Of a stretch of DNA of 64,000 nucleotides, positions 30,766-39,991 are shown piece by piece (position 1 is the first letter of the stretch; each line of letters begins with the position of its first letter). The stretch comes from Bdellovibrio bacteriovorus (GTDB lineage Bacteria; Bdellovibrionota; Bdellovibrionia; Bdellovibrionales; Bdellovibrionaceae). The position numbers were made by a program, and so were the translations under genes. Location of the stretch: NCBI RefSeq assembly GCF_002208115.1, contig NZ_CP020946.1, positions 1,984,001 through 2,048,000 of the forward strand. The letters are read 5' to 3'. Under the pieces are notes generated by a model, which saw only the letters and a list, made by a program, of their open reading frames with translations, ran no database searches and was not told the origin of the DNA.

Positions 30766-32418
30766 ATGAATTCTTCCTCGTCTTGGTTCCGCGGTTTGCG
30801 CGGGCGTCTGTTGTTCTCGGCCATCTTGCCCGTGATCGCATTCGCTGTCCTCACCACCATCTCTTGGCGCTCAATGAACAGCCTGGGAACCATGCTGACA
30901 GGCGCTTACACCGAAGTCGTACCGAACATGGACGCTCTGGGTCAGTTGGGCATGCAGCGTGCCCGTATTGGATATTTCATCTGGGCCGCCCTGGCCAACG
31001 ATGAAGACCAAAAATCCCGTGAAAGCTTTATCAAACGCGCCCGCAGTGCCTTTGATGAATTCAAAAAGTTTGAAGAAGTTTATGCCAGCACCAAGTTCAC
31101 TGAAGACGAAGCCAGGAACTGGGCGAAACCTCAGGCCATCAAAGACTCCTTCTATAAGTTAACAGAACAGATGATCTATCTGCTCGATCAAAATAATGCT
31201 GTCGCCAACAAACAAGTTCACACGGCAATGAATGGTGGTGAATGGCACGTGATGGCCATCGCCTATCAGGATGCTATCGCCGCCAACATGAAGCTTTACC
31301 GCGAAATCTCCGCAGCCAATGACAAGCTACAACAGGACGAGCGCAAGTTTCAGGCTCAACTGCTGATGTTGATCTCGGCTTTGTGTGCGACACTGGTGTT
31401 CGGTATTTTAATGTGGATCGCTTACCGCGTTTCCAACACAGTCAGCACTATCGCCACGGGTCTTTCTGAGGCCGGCACTCAGGTTTCCGGTGCGATCACG
31501 CAGTTGACGGCGGCGGGACAGACCCTTTCCCAGTCCTCCACTGAAGCGGCGGCCTCCCTGGAAGAAACTGTCGCTTCTTTGGAAGAAATGTCCTCGATGG
31601 TTAAAATGAACTCCGACAATGCAAAGCAAGCGGCGTCGCTGTCCCAGTCCTCCAAAGACTCGGCAGAACAAGGTCAAAACGAAATCACTCTGTTGATTTC
31701 CTCCATGAACGATATTTCCCATTCCTCCAAAAAGATTGAGGAAATCATCAGCGTCATTGATGACATCGCCTTCCAGACCAACCTTCTGGCATTGAATGCG
31801 GCGGTTGAGGCCGCTCGCGCTGGCGAACAAGGTAAAGGCTTTGCCGTGGTGGCTGAAGCCGTTCGCGCACTGGCGCAACGCTCCGCAGTTGCTGCAAAAG
31901 ACATCACTGTTTTGATCAAAGACAGCGTTGAAAAAGTGGACCGCGGCTCACAAATCGCCGATCGCTCTGGCGAAGTTCTTCAGACCATCGTGACCTCCGT
32001 GAAAAAGGTCGCTGACCTGAACAACGAAATCGCCGCGGCAAGTTCGGAGCAAACCACCGGCATTCAGCAAATCAGCAAGGCCATGAACCAACTGGATCAG
32101 GGGTCTCAGGCAAATGCGGCCTCTTCTGAGGAGATTGCGGCGTCGTCTGAAGAAATCAGCGCCCAGGCCCAGCAAATGCAAACCATGGTTGTCAGTCTGA
32201 ATGAAGTCATCCAGGGCGCCGGCAAACACGAACCGGCACCAGCCGCGGCAGCCCCTGCACGCCCGTCTGCTGACAAAAAAATCATTCCGTTTGCGAAGAA
32301 AGCAACCAAATCTGCGACTCCGACTCCACGCGTGGAGAAAAAGTCACAGGGCAGCTCCGTCATCCCGTTTGATGATGACGAGCCCCGTGGCAAAGTAGGC
32401 ACCACCGACGGCTTTTAA
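30766..32418 (+). CDS. Methyl-accepting chemotaxis protein
   Basis: A 550-residue chemoreceptor: TM1 (LLFSAILPVIAFAVLTTI), a four-helix-bundle periplasmic sensor of about 150 residues, TM2 (LMLISALCATLVFGILMWIA), HAMP-like region, then the cytoplasmic signalling coiled coil with the hallmark hairpin tip DDIAFQTNLLALNAAVEAAR and AGEQGKGFAVVAEAVRALAQ. The C-terminal tail is Ala/Pro-rich and ends in Asp/Glu without the NWETF docking pentapeptide, so adaptation enzymes must bind otherwise. TAGGAGTCGTCC precedes the ATG. No che genes lie in the window. Confidence 0.95.
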   Translation: MNSSSSWFRGLRGRLLFSAILPVIAFAVLTTISWRSMNSLGTMLTGAYTEVVPNMDALGQLGMQRARIGYFIWAALANDEDQKSRESFIKRARSAFDEFKKFEEVYASTKFTEDEARNWAKPQAIKDSFYKLTEQMIYLLDQNNAVANKQVHTAMNGGEWHVMAIAYQDAIAANMKLYREISAANDKLQQDERKFQAQLLMLISALCATLVFGILMWIAYRVSNTVSTIATGLSEAGTQVSGAITQLTAAGQTLSQSSTEAAASLEETVASLEEMSSMVKMNSDNAKQAASLSQSSKDSAEQGQNEITLLISSMNDISHSSKKIEEIISVIDDIAFQTNLLALNAAVEAARAGEQGKGFAVVAEAVRALAQRSAVAAKDITVLIKDSVEKVDRGSQIADRSGEVLQTIVTSVKKVADLNNEIAAASSEQTTGIQQISKAMNQLDQGSQANAASSEEIAASSEEISAQAQQMQTMVVSLNEVIQGAGKHEPAPAAAAPARPSADKKIIPFAKKATKSATPTPRVEKKSQGSSVIPFDDDEPRGKVGTTDGF

Positions 32419-32424
32419 TTCTTT

Positions 32425-32459
32425 GCTCCCCCATACCCCTTGCGCTACTATGGGGGAGC
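32425..32459 (+). promoter_or_regulatory. Hairpin that covers the wecE ribosome binding site
   Basis: GCTCCCCCAT (32425-32434) pairs perfectly with ATGGGGGAGC (32450-32459), and the ATG of wecE begins at 32460. The 3' arm contains the only purine-rich stretch, so the hairpin may block ribosome loading or act as a T-run-free terminator. Confidence 0.6.
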
Positions 32460-33596
32460 ATGAAAATTCCATTCAATTTACCGCCTAAAAGCTCGAACGA
32501 AGAGAAGTACATTTCTCAAGCCATCTCCAATAAAAAACTCAGCGGAGAAGGTCAGTTCAACAAAAAATGCACCGAGTGGTTCAATAAGAATCTTCCGACT
32601 TTGATGACCGTGATCACCCCGTCCTGCACCTCGGCCCTTGAAATGGCCATGGTTCTGGCTGACATCGGTCCGGGCGATGAAGTCATTCTGCCCTCTTTCA
32701 CCTTCACCTCCACCGCCAACGTCGTGGCCCTGTATGGCGCCATTCCGGTTTTCGTGGATGTGGATCCCAAGACCATGAACATCGATGTTGATGCTATTGC
32801 CAAAGCCATCACCGCCCGCACGCGCGTCATCATGCCGGTTCACTATGCCGGCGTGGGCTGCGAGATGGACAAAATCATGGAGCTTGCGAACAAGCACAAC
32901 ATCTGGGTGGTTGAAGACGCGGCTCAGGGTATCTTTGCTTCCTACAAGGGCAAAGCCTTGGGAGCTTGGGGACATATGGCGGCTTTCAGCTTCCATGAAA
33001 CCAAAAACATCGTCTGCGGTGAAGGGGGCGCCCTGACCATCAACGATCCCCGCCTGGTGGCGCGTGCGGAAATCGTGCGTGACAAAGGGACCAACCGTCA
33101 GCAGTTCCTAAACGGTCAAGTGGACAAGTACACCTGGCAGGACAAGGGATCTTCCTATTTGCTTTCTGAACTTTCCGCCGCCTTCCTGTTGTCGCAACTG
33201 GAAGAGGGCGAAAAGATCACGGCTCGCCGTATGGCGATCTGGAAGCAATACTACGACGGCATGGCGGATCTGGAAGCCGCTGGCAAAGTTCAGCGCATGA
33301 CGGTGCCTGCGGATGCCAAAGCCAACGCGCATATCTTCTATTTCCTGCTGCCGACCATGCAAACACGCATTGAACTGTGGTCCTACCTGAAGGATGCCGG
33401 TATCCAGTCCACGTTCCATTACGTGCCTTTGCATTCCGCGCCTGCGGGTTTGAAGTACGGAAAGGTCAGCGGCAGCATGGCTGTCACTGATGATCACTCG
33501 GCCCGCTTGCTGCGACTGCCTTTGTGGGCGGATATGACAGCGGCGGATGCTCAATTCGTCCTGGACGAAGTTAATAAATTTTTTAAGGGGAAATAA
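32460..33596 (+). CDS. wecE: dTDP-4-amino-4,6-dideoxygalactose transaminase
   Basis: A 378-residue DegT/AHBA-type PLP aminotransferase. Segments such as IPFNLPPKS, VITPSCTSALEMAMVLADIG, PGDEVILPSFTFTSTANVVA, FVDVDPKTMNID, PVHYAGVGCEMDKIMELANK, VEDAAQGI, SFHETKNIVCGEGGA (PLP Lys in HETKN) and YTWQDKGSSYLLSELSAAFL match WecE/RffA closely. It converts dTDP-4-keto-6-deoxyglucose plus glutamate to dTDP-Fuc4N. rfbA starts at the base after its stop (TAA-ATG) and rfbB supplies the substrate, so the pathway is encoded in reverse order. WecD, the acetyltransferase, is not seen here. Confidence 0.92.
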   Translation: MKIPFNLPPKSSNEEKYISQAISNKKLSGEGQFNKKCTEWFNKNLPTLMTVITPSCTSALEMAMVLADIGPGDEVILPSFTFTSTANVVALYGAIPVFVDVDPKTMNIDVDAIAKAITARTRVIMPVHYAGVGCEMDKIMELANKHNIWVVEDAAQGIFASYKGKALGAWGHMAAFSFHETKNIVCGEGGALTINDPRLVARAEIVRDKGTNRQQFLNGQVDKYTWQDKGSSYLLSELSAAFLLSQLEEGEKITARRMAIWKQYYDGMADLEAAGKVQRMTVPADAKANAHIFYFLLPTMQTRIELWSYLKDAGIQSTFHYVPLHSAPAGLKYGKVSGSMAVTDDHSARLLRLPLWADMTAADAQFVLDEVNKFFKGK

Positions 33597-34484
33597 ATGA
33601 AGGGTATTATTCTTGCCGGCGGAGCCGGTTCTCGCCTTTACCCAATGACCCGGGTCATGACCAAACAGCTTCAGTCCATCTATGACAAGCCGATGATCTA
33701 TTATCCACTGAGCATTCTGATGCTGGGTGGGATCAAAGACATTCTGATCATTACGTCGCCGGATGATCAGCCCTTGTTCAAAAAACTGTTGGGTGATGGC
33801 TCCCAGTTCGGTATCAAACTTTCTTACGTGGTTCAGGAAAAGCCAAACGGTCTGCCTGAAGCCTTCGTTTTGGGTGAAGACTTTATCGGGAACGACGATG
33901 TCTGCCTGATGCTGGGGGATAATCTGTTCTATGGAGACTTGACCTTCTTCCGCGATGCAATCAAGGCCCAGAAAGAAAAAGCTGGCGGCCTGAATGGCCG
34001 TGTGTTTGCCTACTACGTGGCGGATCCTTCCGCTTACGGCGTGGTTGAATTCGACAAGACCACCAAAAAAGTCAAATCCATCGAGGAAAAACCCAAAGTT
34101 CCAAAATCCCAGTACGCCATTCCGGGCCTGTACCTGTTTGACAAAACAGTGGCCAAACGCGCGAAAGCGCTGAAGCCCTCCCCGCGTGGTGAAACCGAGA
34201 TCGTGGACCTGATCCTGAGCTATCACAATGAAGACACTCTGGGAGTGGAAATGATGTACCGTGGTCTGGCATGGCTGGACACGGGCACTCCACGTTCACT
34301 TCTGGATGCGGCTTCATTCATCGGCGCCATCGAGGAACGTCAGGGCATGAAAGTAGCCTGCCTGGAAGAGGTCGCTTACCGCATGAAATTCATCACTCTG
34401 GACCAACTGCAAAAGATCACGGCTGATTTGCCGAAATGTTCTTACCGCAGCTATCTTGAAAAAATCATCTCTGAGGAAATCTAG
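33597..34484 (+). CDS. rfbA: Glucose-1-phosphate thymidylyltransferase
   Basis: A 295-residue RmlA/RfbA. It begins with the nucleotide-binding loop MKGIILAGGAGSRLYPMTR, then KQLQSIYDKPMIYYPLS, the metal/substrate segments LGDNLFYG and EEKPKVPKSQYAIPGLYLFD, and EIVDLILSYHNE ... WLDTGTPRSLLDA. It makes dTDP-glucose from dTTP and glucose-1-phosphate, the first step of this pathway. The start codon directly abuts the wecE stop, so translation is coupled. Length is normal for the family. Confidence 0.95.
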   Translation: MKGIILAGGAGSRLYPMTRVMTKQLQSIYDKPMIYYPLSILMLGGIKDILIITSPDDQPLFKKLLGDGSQFGIKLSYVVQEKPNGLPEAFVLGEDFIGNDDVCLMLGDNLFYGDLTFFRDAIKAQKEKAGGLNGRVFAYYVADPSAYGVVEFDKTTKKVKSIEEKPKVPKSQYAIPGLYLFDKTVAKRAKALKPSPRGETEIVDLILSYHNEDTLGVEMMYRGLAWLDTGTPRSLLDAASFIGAIEERQGMKVACLEEVAYRMKFITLDQLQKITADLPKCSYRSYLEKIISEEI

Positions 34485-34487
34485 TTC

Positions 34488-35474
34488 ATGAAACAGACTG
34501 TTCTGCTGACCGGTTGCGCCGGCTTTATCGGATCGAACTTTATCAAGACCATCACCTGCCGCGACAGCATCAAGGCCCAGTATGACTTTGTCATTCTGGA
34601 TGCTTTGACTTATGCCGGACGCCTGGAAAACATTCAAGCCCACTTGGATGCACACAAGCACCTGACTTTCGTGAAAGGCGACATCCGCGACACCAAGCTG
34701 GTTCATGAACTGTTCCAGAAATACAACTTCAGCGGAGTTTTGAATTTCGCGGCCGAATCCCACGTGGATCGCTCGATTGAAAACCCGAACATCTTCGTGG
34801 AAACGAATGTTCTGGGCACTTTGAATCTTCTTAAAGAAAGCTTGAATCTTTTTGAAAAGAATCCGGCCTTCAAATACCTGCAAGTTTCCACCGATGAAGT
34901 CTATGGCACCTTGCAAATGGAAGACCCGGCATTCACTGAAGACACGCCGATTTCCCCTAACAGCCCGTACAGTGCTTCCAAAGCCAGTGCGGATTTGATG
35001 TGCCGTGCGTTCTTTGAAACTTATAAAATGCCAGTGGTGATCACCCGCTGCTCGAACAACTATGGTCCTTATCAGGTAGAAGAAAAATTCATTCCACTGA
35101 TGATCAAACGTGCTTTGGCCAACGAAAAGTTACCTATCTATGGCACGGGCATGAACATCCGTGACTGGATCTATGTGGATGACCACAATGAGGGCGTATG
35201 GCTGGCCTTCACCAAAGGCAAAGCCGGTGAAGTCTATAATCTGGGTGGAAACTCGGAACGCCAAAACCTGGATGTGGCGAAAATGATTCTGAAACACCTG
35301 GGTAAGCCAGAGTCTTTGTTAAGCTTTGTCACAGATCGCAAAGGCCATGATTTCCGCTATGCGATCAATTATTCCAAAGCGCAGAAAGAACTGGGATGGA
35401 ATCCGACCGTGCGCTTTGAAGAAGAAGGCCTTGGCAAGACCATCGAACACTTTAAATCCCTATGGGCGAAATAA
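34488..35474 (+). CDS. rfbB: dTDP-glucose 4,6-dehydratase
   Basis: A 328-residue short-chain dehydrogenase of the RmlB type. NAD motif TGCAGFIGSNF at the N-terminus, then NFAAESHVDRSIENPNIFVE, VSTDEVYGTL, and the catalytic YSASKASADLM (Tyr-Lys) with the expected Thr-Asp-Glu triad in STDE, then VITRCSNNYGPYQ. It turns dTDP-glucose into dTDP-4-keto-6-deoxyglucose for WecE. Only 3 bp separate it from rfbA and its end overlaps the glycosyltransferase gene by 13 bp. No rmlC or rmlD is nearby, so the locus is for Fuc4N rather than rhamnose. Confidence 0.95.
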   Translation: MKQTVLLTGCAGFIGSNFIKTITCRDSIKAQYDFVILDALTYAGRLENIQAHLDAHKHLTFVKGDIRDTKLVHELFQKYNFSGVLNFAAESHVDRSIENPNIFVETNVLGTLNLLKESLNLFEKNPAFKYLQVSTDEVYGTLQMEDPAFTEDTPISPNSPYSASKASADLMCRAFFETYKMPVVITRCSNNYGPYQVEEKFIPLMIKRALANEKLPIYGTGMNIRDWIYVDDHNEGVWLAFTKGKAGEVYNLGGNSERQNLDVAKMILKHLGKPESLLSFVTDRKGHDFRYAINYSKAQKELGWNPTVRFEEEGLGKTIEHFKSLWAK

Positions 35475-36628
35475 AGGTTCTTCACTGCATCCAGTCCTTA
35501 AGCTGGGGCGGGCTTGAAATTTACACGACGGAACTGATTCAGAAGCTGGCCGAGACCGGCCTGAATCAACGCGTGCTGTGTTCGGCCCACTCGCGTGTGG
35601 CCGAAGAGCTGAAAAAAACCTCGGTGGAAGTCATCACCTTCCCCCAGAAAAAAATCTCGAAGCTGCAGGAAGCACGTTTGATTCGCAAGATCGTGCGGGA
35701 AAACGGAATCACTCACCTGCAGTCCCACACCCGACTGGATATGTGGGCTTGCGTGCTGGCACGCTGGAACTCGTCCACCCCCAAACACGTTTATAATCTG
35801 TACATGAATGCTCCGGCAAAGAAGGACTTGTTCCACCGCTGGATGTTTTCCAAAGTCGATGCTTTGTGTTCATCATCTGAGTTTGTATTAAGCGAGGCTC
35901 GCAAAAACTTCCCGATTGATCCATCCAAGCTGACTTTGATGCGCTATGGGCGCAAAACGGAAGAGTTCAACTCCAACCCGGAGGCCCGCCTTACTTTGCG
36001 TGAAAAGCTGGGGCTGAAACCTTCCGAGCTGGCCTTTGGAACTTTGTGCCGCCTGGATGCCGGTAAAGGCGTGCGCGAGCTGGTTGAAGCTTTGGACCAT
36101 CTGACCGATGATGAAGTACAAAAGATTCATATGGTGATCGTGGGTGATCCCACGATTGAAAGCCGCGACAGCAACGGTCAGGTGACTTACGAAGCTCAGT
36201 CTTTGGAACTCAAAAACTGGATTGAACAAAAACAGCAAGAGCCGCGCCTGAAAGGCCACTTGCACCGCATTCCTTTCCAACGCGACTACATCCCGTACAT
36301 TGATGCTTTGGATGTGTTCATCCTGGCTTCTTACAACGAAACCTATTCGTTAAGTGTGCTGGACGCCATGCTGATGGAAAAGCCTGTGATTGGCACTGAT
36401 GCCGGTGGAACGACCGAACAGGTCGGTAAAAATGAACGCGGCTATCTGGTTCAGCCCAAAGATCCCAAGAGCCTTGCTCAGGCTTTGAAGTTTTATATTC
36501 AGAATCCAGAAATGGCCCGCGAACAGGGCAAAAAAGCCCGCGCCTGGACGCTGACCCAGCACCGCTGGCAAAGCACCCAAGAACAGACCCTTAAATTGTA
36601 CAAAGATTTGATGAAGGGCGTCCGCTAA
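35462..36628 (+). CDS. Glycosyltransferase family 4 protein
   Basis: A 388-residue GT-B fold enzyme. The N-terminal domain has SLSWGGLEIYTTELIQKLAE; the C-terminal GT4 domain has FGTLCRLDAGKGVRELVEAL, then ILASYNETYSLSVLDAMLME with PVIGTDAGGTTEQV, where the usual E-x7-E motif reads E-x7-D. It overlaps rfbB by 13 bp, so it is in the same operon and most likely transfers the dTDP-sugar-derived residue, or builds its acceptor, for a surface glycan at the membrane. Convergent with feoB, the stops overlapping. Confidence 0.88.
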   Translation: MGEIKVLHCIQSLSWGGLEIYTTELIQKLAETGLNQRVLCSAHSRVAEELKKTSVEVITFPQKKISKLQEARLIRKIVRENGITHLQSHTRLDMWACVLARWNSSTPKHVYNLYMNAPAKKDLFHRWMFSKVDALCSSSEFVLSEARKNFPIDPSKLTLMRYGRKTEEFNSNPEARLTLREKLGLKPSELAFGTLCRLDAGKGVRELVEALDHLTDDEVQKIHMVIVGDPTIESRDSNGQVTYEAQSLELKNWIEQKQQEPRLKGHLHRIPFQRDYIPYIDALDVFILASYNETYSLSVLDAMLMEKPVIGTDAGGTTEQVGKNERGYLVQPKDPKSLAQALKFYIQNPEMAREQGKKARAWTLTQHRWQSTQEQTLKLYKDLMKGVR

Positions 36629-38541
36629 GGAACGCCCAGGAATCTCAAAGACTGAACCACGACTACGACCAAAACGTAGGCTGCGACGTTAAAGACCACA
36701 AGCTGCATCATCGCAAACTTCCAGGAGCCGGATTCACGAATCTGCACACCCACCGTGGACATACACTGTAAAGCAATCAGGAAGAAGATCATAAGACCAA
36801 TCACCGAGCTGACGGTGAAGATCTTTTCACCGGCGGCATTGGTGGCTGTGCTCATCTGAGTCAGCAAGGCCTGCTGCTGGGAATCCTCATCGGTGTCCGT
36901 GATATTGAAAGTCACTGCCATAGAGGACACAAACACCTCACGCGCGGCAAAGGCTGAAATCAGACCCACACCCACACGCCAGTCCACGCCCATCGGCTGA
37001 ACCACCGGCTCGATAAACTTACCCGCACGCCCCACATAACTTTCTTCCAGCTTTTGGTGCGCATCTTCTGTTTGATAATTCGGGAAGGTTGTCCCCACCC
37101 AGATGATCACCGCAAACGTGAAGATGATCGGGCCTGCGCGCTTTACGTAGGACAAAGTGCGAGTCCACGCCTGACGCAAAATCACGCGCAACTTAGGACG
37201 GCGATAGATCGGCAGCTCCATCATAAAGAAGGACGGCTCGGTGCGCGGGATGAATTTGCTAATGATACCCGCAGCAAAAGCGCCCACCACGATGGAACCC
37301 AGATAAAGTCCCGCCATCGCAAGGCCGGCATACAGCGCCGACTGACCATGGAACAGGAACGCAATACACAAAGCATACACCGGCAAACGCGCCGAACAGC
37401 TCATCAAAGGCACCACAAAGGCCGTGATCAGACGATCTTTGGTGGATGGGATATTACGAGTGGCGATGATCGCAGGCACCGCACAGGCAAAACCTGACAG
37501 CAAAGGCACAAACGAACGACCGCTCATTCCCAAGGCCGAGAACGGACGATCAATCAAAGTCGCTGCGCGCGCCAGATACCCCGTGCTTTCAAGCAGGCCG
37601 ATGGCCACAAACAAAATAAAGATCTGCGGAACAAAGACCATGAACGCAGCAAAGCTGGTCACCACGCCGTTTGCCAGGAAGTCCGCCCACAGCGCACCCG
37701 GCCCCCAAGCTGCCACAGTTTCAGCAAAACTTGTGAACCATCCGTCGATCAGATCCATAAACGGAGTTGCCAGCCAGAACACGCTGGCAAACAAACCACC
37801 CATAATCAGAATAAAGAACAAAATACCAAACCAAGGATGCAGCAAAACGCGATCCAGTTTTTCCGTGGTCGCAACGATGCGGTTCAGACGCTCTTGCGCA
37901 TGATCGGTTTTATGCTGAAGAGCTTCCTGCGCAATGCGCTCGCACTCTTTCAGTTTTTCTTCCTGCTGGGCAAAACCCCATGGCACAGGACGGGAGGGCT
38001 TATGGGACGAGCCCAGTTTTTTCGCTTCAGCCACGATCTCAAGCAGCCCCCCTGCCAGCAGACCATCGAAAGCCAGAACCTTGCAGCCAAATGTTTTTTC
38101 AAGGTAAGCCAAATCCAGATCGACCCCTTCGCGACGAAGCAGGTCGGACATGGTCACAACCACCAGCATCGGGAATCCGGTTTCTTTCATCTGCATCACC
38201 AACTGCAGATGACGGGACAACTGAGTGCCGTCGACCACCACGATGATGCCATCGATTTTATCGACCTTGGGATTTTCATAGATAGAGCGAAGAGTCACCC
38301 ACTCGTCAGCACTTTTCGGGTGCAGACTGTACGTACCCGGCGTGTCCATGGCTTGCAGTCCTTCACCCAAGTGAGAAGCCAGATGCCCCAGGGAAAACTC
38401 CACAGTGGCTCCAGGATAGTTCACGGTTTTAAAACGGGAGCCCGTCAGCCAGTTATAAAGTGTCGTCTTGCCGGAATTTGGAGCCCCAACAAGGGCCACA
38501 CATTTTTCTGCGATTGCTACTTCAGCGTCACCAGAGCGCAT
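36625..38541 (-). CDS. feoB: Ferrous iron transport protein B
   Basis: A 638-residue FeoB: an N-terminal G domain followed by a membrane part with the Gate repeats (GYLARAATLIDRPFSALGMS, GRSFVPLLSGFACAVPAIIA, FVVPLMSCSARLPVYALCIA). G1 is GAPNSGKTT, G2 NYPGATVE, G3 DTPGTYSL. The G4 motif, which should be NxxD, reads TMSD, and the G5 region (AFDGLLAGG) is also unlike the usual. It may bind guanine nucleotides poorly. Shorter than E. coli FeoB because the C-terminal cytoplasmic part is missing. It overlaps feoA by 25 bp. Confidence 0.95.
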   Translation of the reverse strand: MRSGDAEVAIAEKCVALVGAPNSGKTTLYNWLTGSRFKTVNYPGATVEFSLGHLASHLGEGLQAMDTPGTYSLHPKSADEWVTLRSIYENPKVDKIDGIIVVVDGTQLSRHLQLVMQMKETGFPMLVVVTMSDLLRREGVDLDLAYLEKTFGCKVLAFDGLLAGGLLEIVAEAKKLGSSHKPSRPVPWGFAQQEEKLKECERIAQEALQHKTDHAQERLNRIVATTEKLDRVLLHPWFGILFFILIMGGLFASVFWLATPFMDLIDGWFTSFAETVAAWGPGALWADFLANGVVTSFAAFMVFVPQIFILFVAIGLLESTGYLARAATLIDRPFSALGMSGRSFVPLLSGFACAVPAIIATRNIPSTKDRLITAFVVPLMSCSARLPVYALCIAFLFHGQSALYAGLAMAGLYLGSIVVGAFAAGIISKFIPRTEPSFFMMELPIYRRPKLRVILRQAWTRTLSYVKRAGPIIFTFAVIIWVGTTFPNYQTEDAHQKLEESYVGRAGKFIEPVVQPMGVDWRVGVGLISAFAAREVFVSSMAVTFNITDTDEDSQQQALLTQMSTATNAAGEKIFTVSSVIGLMIFFLIALQCMSTVGVQIRESGSWKFAMMQLVVFNVAAYVLVVVVVQSLRFLGVP

Positions 38542-38747
38542 GCCGCCTCCTCTTTTCTCAGGGCCAGGAAACTGGTGTTAAAACGAATCAGCAAAGGACC
38601 TCCGAATGGAGCTTTCCCCAAAATAGTGATGATAGAGCCAACTCTTAAACCCATTTCGTGCAGACGTTCACGCAAAACATCCTCACCGGCAAAACCGGTG
38701 ATTTCGACGGACTGGCCTGACTTGATTGTCATGTCGTGTAAATTCAT
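38517..38747 (-). CDS. feoA: Ferrous iron transport protein A
   Basis: A 76-residue SH3-like FeoA: KSGQSVEITGFAGEDVLRER, LHEMGLRVGSIITILGKAPF, then the core strand GPLLIRFNTSFLALRKEEAA. It binds the FeoB G domain. CAGGGGAAAAC precedes the ATG. The 5' leader (38773-38817) can form an outer TAAGGGG/CCCCTTA stem with an inner AAAGG/CCTTT stem. I looked for a Fur box in 38748-38932 and found nothing convincing. Confidence 0.93.
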   Translation of the reverse strand: MNLHDMTIKSGQSVEITGFAGEDVLRERLHEMGLRVGSIITILGKAPFGGPLLIRFNTSFLALRKEEAACALVTLK

Positions 38748-38932
38748 GTTTTCCCCTGACGATATGCTTAGTTAAGGGGTCCAGAGCCTAAAGGGAAGTC
38801 CTTTGACCACCCCCTTAGCCATTGAAAGCCAATTGAAAATAACTATTAAGAAGACTCACATTCCTGAGGCTTAAGTCTGGTTTTTAGGACCTTTGGTTAA
38901 GTTCAAACCCAGCCTACCGATCCGAAGTCTAT

Positions 38933-39991
38933 ATGGATTTTGGTATTAAGACTTCAATCGGTATTGGCAGCTTGATCCTAATAACTTCCCTCACTGCGGG
39001 AGCTTCGCAGGTGTTTTACAGCCCCTCGCTGTGCGCCCCGGAACACCTGACCTTGTTTGTCACCAACAAAACAAATGAACCACAGCGCGTATGGACCCAA
39101 GTGCGCTATGGCGCCGAGATCGACGAACGCCACAACGACCTGGAAGCCAAAGCCCAGATCAAAATCCGCGGCACCAGCTTCCTTCCGGAAGCTCAGGCTT
39201 TTTCCGTCAAAGCCTGGGATAAAAATGTCATTCAAGTCACAAGCTCCTGCGATGATTCTTTCAGCACTCCTTTAACCGACACGGCATCGCCTGAAGTCAC
39301 GCACTGGCTGCCGTCTTCGGTTCAAAGCGTGAAGCTTCACTTGTTGAACCTTTACTTAAAACCAAACGCTGTCCGCCTGAAAGCCTTCAACCGCATGGGC
39401 GCCGTGATTGGCGAAAAAGAACTCAAGCTTGAGAAGTATTATGATACATCAGTATTCAAGTGGAACTTAAACCAATCCATCGCCCGCATTGAAGTTCAGG
39501 GCGCAGAACGTCTGCATTCAGTGCTTAGTTATGACAATGGCTCGAGCGAACAAGTCAGCCCCCCGGTGGCGCTGAAACCTGTGACGTTGCCGGTGGATAC
39601 CACAAAAACTTACTTCCTGGTTTCAACCAAAGATCCGCAAGCAGACGAGGCCTTTGTGATTGCTTTGGACAAGCCAGAAACTATCGCCACGGCTCGCGAA
39701 CAGATTCGTAACCCGAATCTGGAAAAAATCGTGGTGGCTGGAATTGAACTGGGAAATGGCGGGTTCAACCGTGCGTTTCTTTCCCGCGACAAGGCCCCTT
39801 ATTCGTGGTCGGTGAACCGCGTGGACGCCTTTGCAGACTTTGCACATATTGACTGTGATGGCAGCCCCGAACTGACTGAAGAACGCCTTGAACAGAAGCT
39901 GAATGAAGGCGGACGTATTTGTTTCTGGCGCTACCGTGTGGTGCGCGAACTGACCGCCGGCGAAGTTGCCAGCGGCAAACTCAAGCCCTAG
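38933..39991 (+). CDS. Secreted protein with a C-terminal BP74-like domain
   Basis: A 352-residue secreted protein (signal IGIGSLILITSLTAGAS). The N-terminal two thirds are beta-rich, likely Ig-like, with few cysteines. Residues about 225-340 resemble the BP74 N-terminal domain known mainly from eukaryotes and secreted bacterial proteins: AFVIALDKPETIATAREQI, then IVVAGIEL, APYSWSVNRVDAFADFA and FWRYRVVRELTAGE. The role of that domain is unknown. The 3' end overlaps the convergent PTPS gene by 11 bp. Confidence 0.65.
   Translation: MDFGIKTSIGIGSLILITSLTAGASQVFYSPSLCAPEHLTLFVTNKTNEPQRVWTQVRYGAEIDERHNDLEAKAQIKIRGTSFLPEAQAFSVKAWDKNVIQVTSSCDDSFSTPLTDTASPEVTHWLPSSVQSVKLHLLNLYLKPNAVRLKAFNRMGAVIGEKELKLEKYYDTSVFKWNLNQSIARIEVQGAERLHSVLSYDNGSSEQVSPPVALKPVTLPVDTTKTYFLVSTKDPQADEAFVIALDKPETIATAREQIRNPNLEKIVVAGIELGNGGFNRAFLSRDKAPYSWSVNRVDAFADFAHIDCDGSPELTEERLEQKLNEGGRICFWRYRVVRELTAGEVASGKLKP

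Noticed and set aside
33108-34226. 372-codon frame antisense to wecE and rfbA
   Set aside because: It lies wholly within two well-recognised enzyme genes and matches no family.
38748-38932. Fur box before feoAB
   Set aside because: The AT-rich stretch near 38832-38850 does not match the GATAAT-type consensus well enough.
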